64,000 bases of DNA, from positions 2,976,001-3,040,000 of the forward strand of contig NZ_JBEXAC010000001.1 in NCBI RefSeq assembly GCF_040567655.1. Reading direction: 5' to 3'. Below are positions 63,175 to 64,000 of the stretch, piece after piece. The number at the start of each line of letters is the position of its first letter. Position 1 is the stretch's first letter. The translations under genes were made by a program, and so were the position numbers. The DNA is from Chitinophaga sp. H8. Its GTDB lineage: Bacteria; Bacteroidota; Bacteroidia; Chitinophagales; Chitinophagaceae. Under the pieces are notes generated by a model. It searched no databases, had not been told where the DNA came from, and saw only the letters and a program-made list of their open reading frames with translations.

Positions 63175-64000
63175 TTATTTCAGGTACCACATCAACACAT
63201 TACGGGTATCACCACCTATCCGGGCAATCGCTTCCTGGTAAGAAGCCTCGTTCAAGCCATTCTCATTATCAGGGTAGATATACCTTTTGGGAATAGTGCT
63301 CTGTGCAGCCATTGGCCCCAGCACAAATTCAGGGAAACCGGTACGGCGGTGGTCAAACCAGCCTTCTGCACCTTTCAGGAATCCGGCCATCCATTTCTGT
63401 CCGATCAACTGCTTTAAAGTGCCATCATATTTTACCAGTGCCTGATCATAATAATGCATATTCTCTGCATCACCGGTTACACCGTATTGGGCCATACCTG
63501 CTGCGATAGCTTTGTAATACATAGACTCAGCAGTTTCACCGGCTACTGTGATCTTACCCTTCTGTAAACCTTCTGCCAGAATGAAAAGTATTTCAGGATA
63601 AGAAACCAGGCTGGCTTTTAACATATCATTTTTGCTGCTGGAGAACAGTGGGCTCAACAGGGACATCTTTTTATTGCCCCCATTATAGTCATAAGGCGCG
63701 GGAATAGCATTGGGTACACCTACGTACTCATTCTTATCTATTGTACCAATTTCTTCCACTTTAGCTACCAGTACTGGTAGTCTTGGATCATTCCTTTTCA
63801 GCAGAAAGTCAACTATTTCCTTGCTGGGTTTACGCTTGTCAAACTCGTCTGGAGAGCTGGCAATCGTGCTACCAGGCCAGCTGTTGTCTTTATTGGTTCC
63901 CAGATAAGGTACCTGTGCATTATCTGCATTGCTTTCAAAAATGGGGTACTTGGCTTTATTGCTCAGTATTTCCTGCATTTCTGTAAAAGCGTTTGCATAG
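63175..64000 (-). CDS. SusD/RagB-family nutrient-binding lipoprotein, C-terminal part (gene runs off the right edge)
   Basis: About 275 C-terminal residues. The frame continues through the internal Met at 63978 to the window edge (Y-A-N-A-F-T-E upstream), so the N terminus, with its lipobox, is missing. SusD_RagB landmarks: ASLVSYPEILFILAEGLQ with the repeated helix pairs, YDQALVKYDGTLKQLIGQKW and the near-terminal RRTGFPEF, IPKRYIYPDNE, then the final NEASYQEAIA-type ending. Outer-membrane surface proteins of this family work with a SusC-type TonB-dependent transporter, probably just outside the window. This marks a carbohydrate (or glycoconjugate) utilisation operon. Confidence 0.9.
   Translation of the reverse strand, partial: YANAFTEMQEILSNKAKYPIFESNADNAQVPYLGTNKDNSWPGSTIASSPDEFDKRKPSKEIVDFLLKRNDPRLPVLVAKVEEIGTIDKNEYVGVPNAIPAPYDYNGGNKKMSLLSPLFSSSKNDMLKASLVSYPEILFILAEGLQKGKITVAGETAESMYYKAIAAGMAQYGVTGDAENMHYYDQALVKYDGTLKQLIGQKWMAGFLKGAEGWFDHRRTGFPEFVLGPMAAQSTIPKRYIYPDNENGLNEASYQEAIARIGGDTRNVLMWYLK

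Overview
The window looks like chromosomal DNA of a free-living Bacteroidota bacterium, most likely a Chitinophaga-type member of the Chitinophagaceae (inference). The grounds are moderate GC content, Bacteroidota promoters (TTTG, about 20 nt, TAnnTTTG) at many gene starts, few Shine-Dalgarno sites, and families typical of that phylum: a SusD protein, paired DUF3857 transglutaminase-like proteins, a DUF4838 lipoprotein, CheR/CheB with cytosolic or CHASE3 kinases, YaiO-type barrels and small ECF sigma/zinc-finger anti-sigma cassettes. No rRNA, tRNA, CRISPR array, prophage or intact insertion sequence was found. Layout, 0-10 kb: the 3' end of threonine synthase, a TPR lipoprotein, ribulose-phosphate epimerase, a six-PAS histidine kinase with its CheY-like regulator, PurE, PhoH, a small lipoprotein, pyrophosphatase and a half-size TSUP transporter. 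10-21 kb: an NlpC/P60 peptidase, two consecutive sigma/anti-sigma cassettes, guanine deaminase, ClpB, and a glycine-betaine ABC operon led by its own outer-membrane porin. 21-36 kb: a DUF937-OmpA fusion, two DUF3857 proteins, QueG, an intergenic region that looks like an independent small-RNA gene, an RBBP9-like hydrolase, a GH43-like/phosphodiesterase fusion, a NUDIX regulator, a HAD hydrolase and a CPA2 antiporter. 36-52 kb: the most striking block. A left-going signalling operon (CHASE3/GAF triple-receiver hybrid kinase, CheR, CheB, receiver-kinase) is divergent from a right-going operon (CheY-like regulator, membrane HEAT-repeat protein, two processive family-2 glycosyltransferases, a TPR/beta-barrel outer-membrane protein and a DUF4838 lipoprotein). 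The second operon has the parts expected of a synthase-dependent exopolysaccharide export machine, and the first is placed to control it. 52-64 kb: an AraC regulator, DUF983, an old yellow enzyme, an aldose-epimerase-like protein, an SDR, alkyladenine DNA glycosylase, and part of a polysaccharide-utilisation-like operon (SusD, glycerophosphodiesterase, GH67N-type protein, propeller/helical-barrel protein). A dispersed repeat family runs through the window: inverted pairs of tracts built from degenerate heptanucleotides (TAGCYNT). The four fuller copies each begin 0-5 nt after a stop codon, always in the same orientation relative to transcription, and two of them lie inside operons. A second structural curiosity is a short palindrome that appears to have been inserted, with a 6-bp duplication, into the loop of an older hairpin at 32.45 kb.
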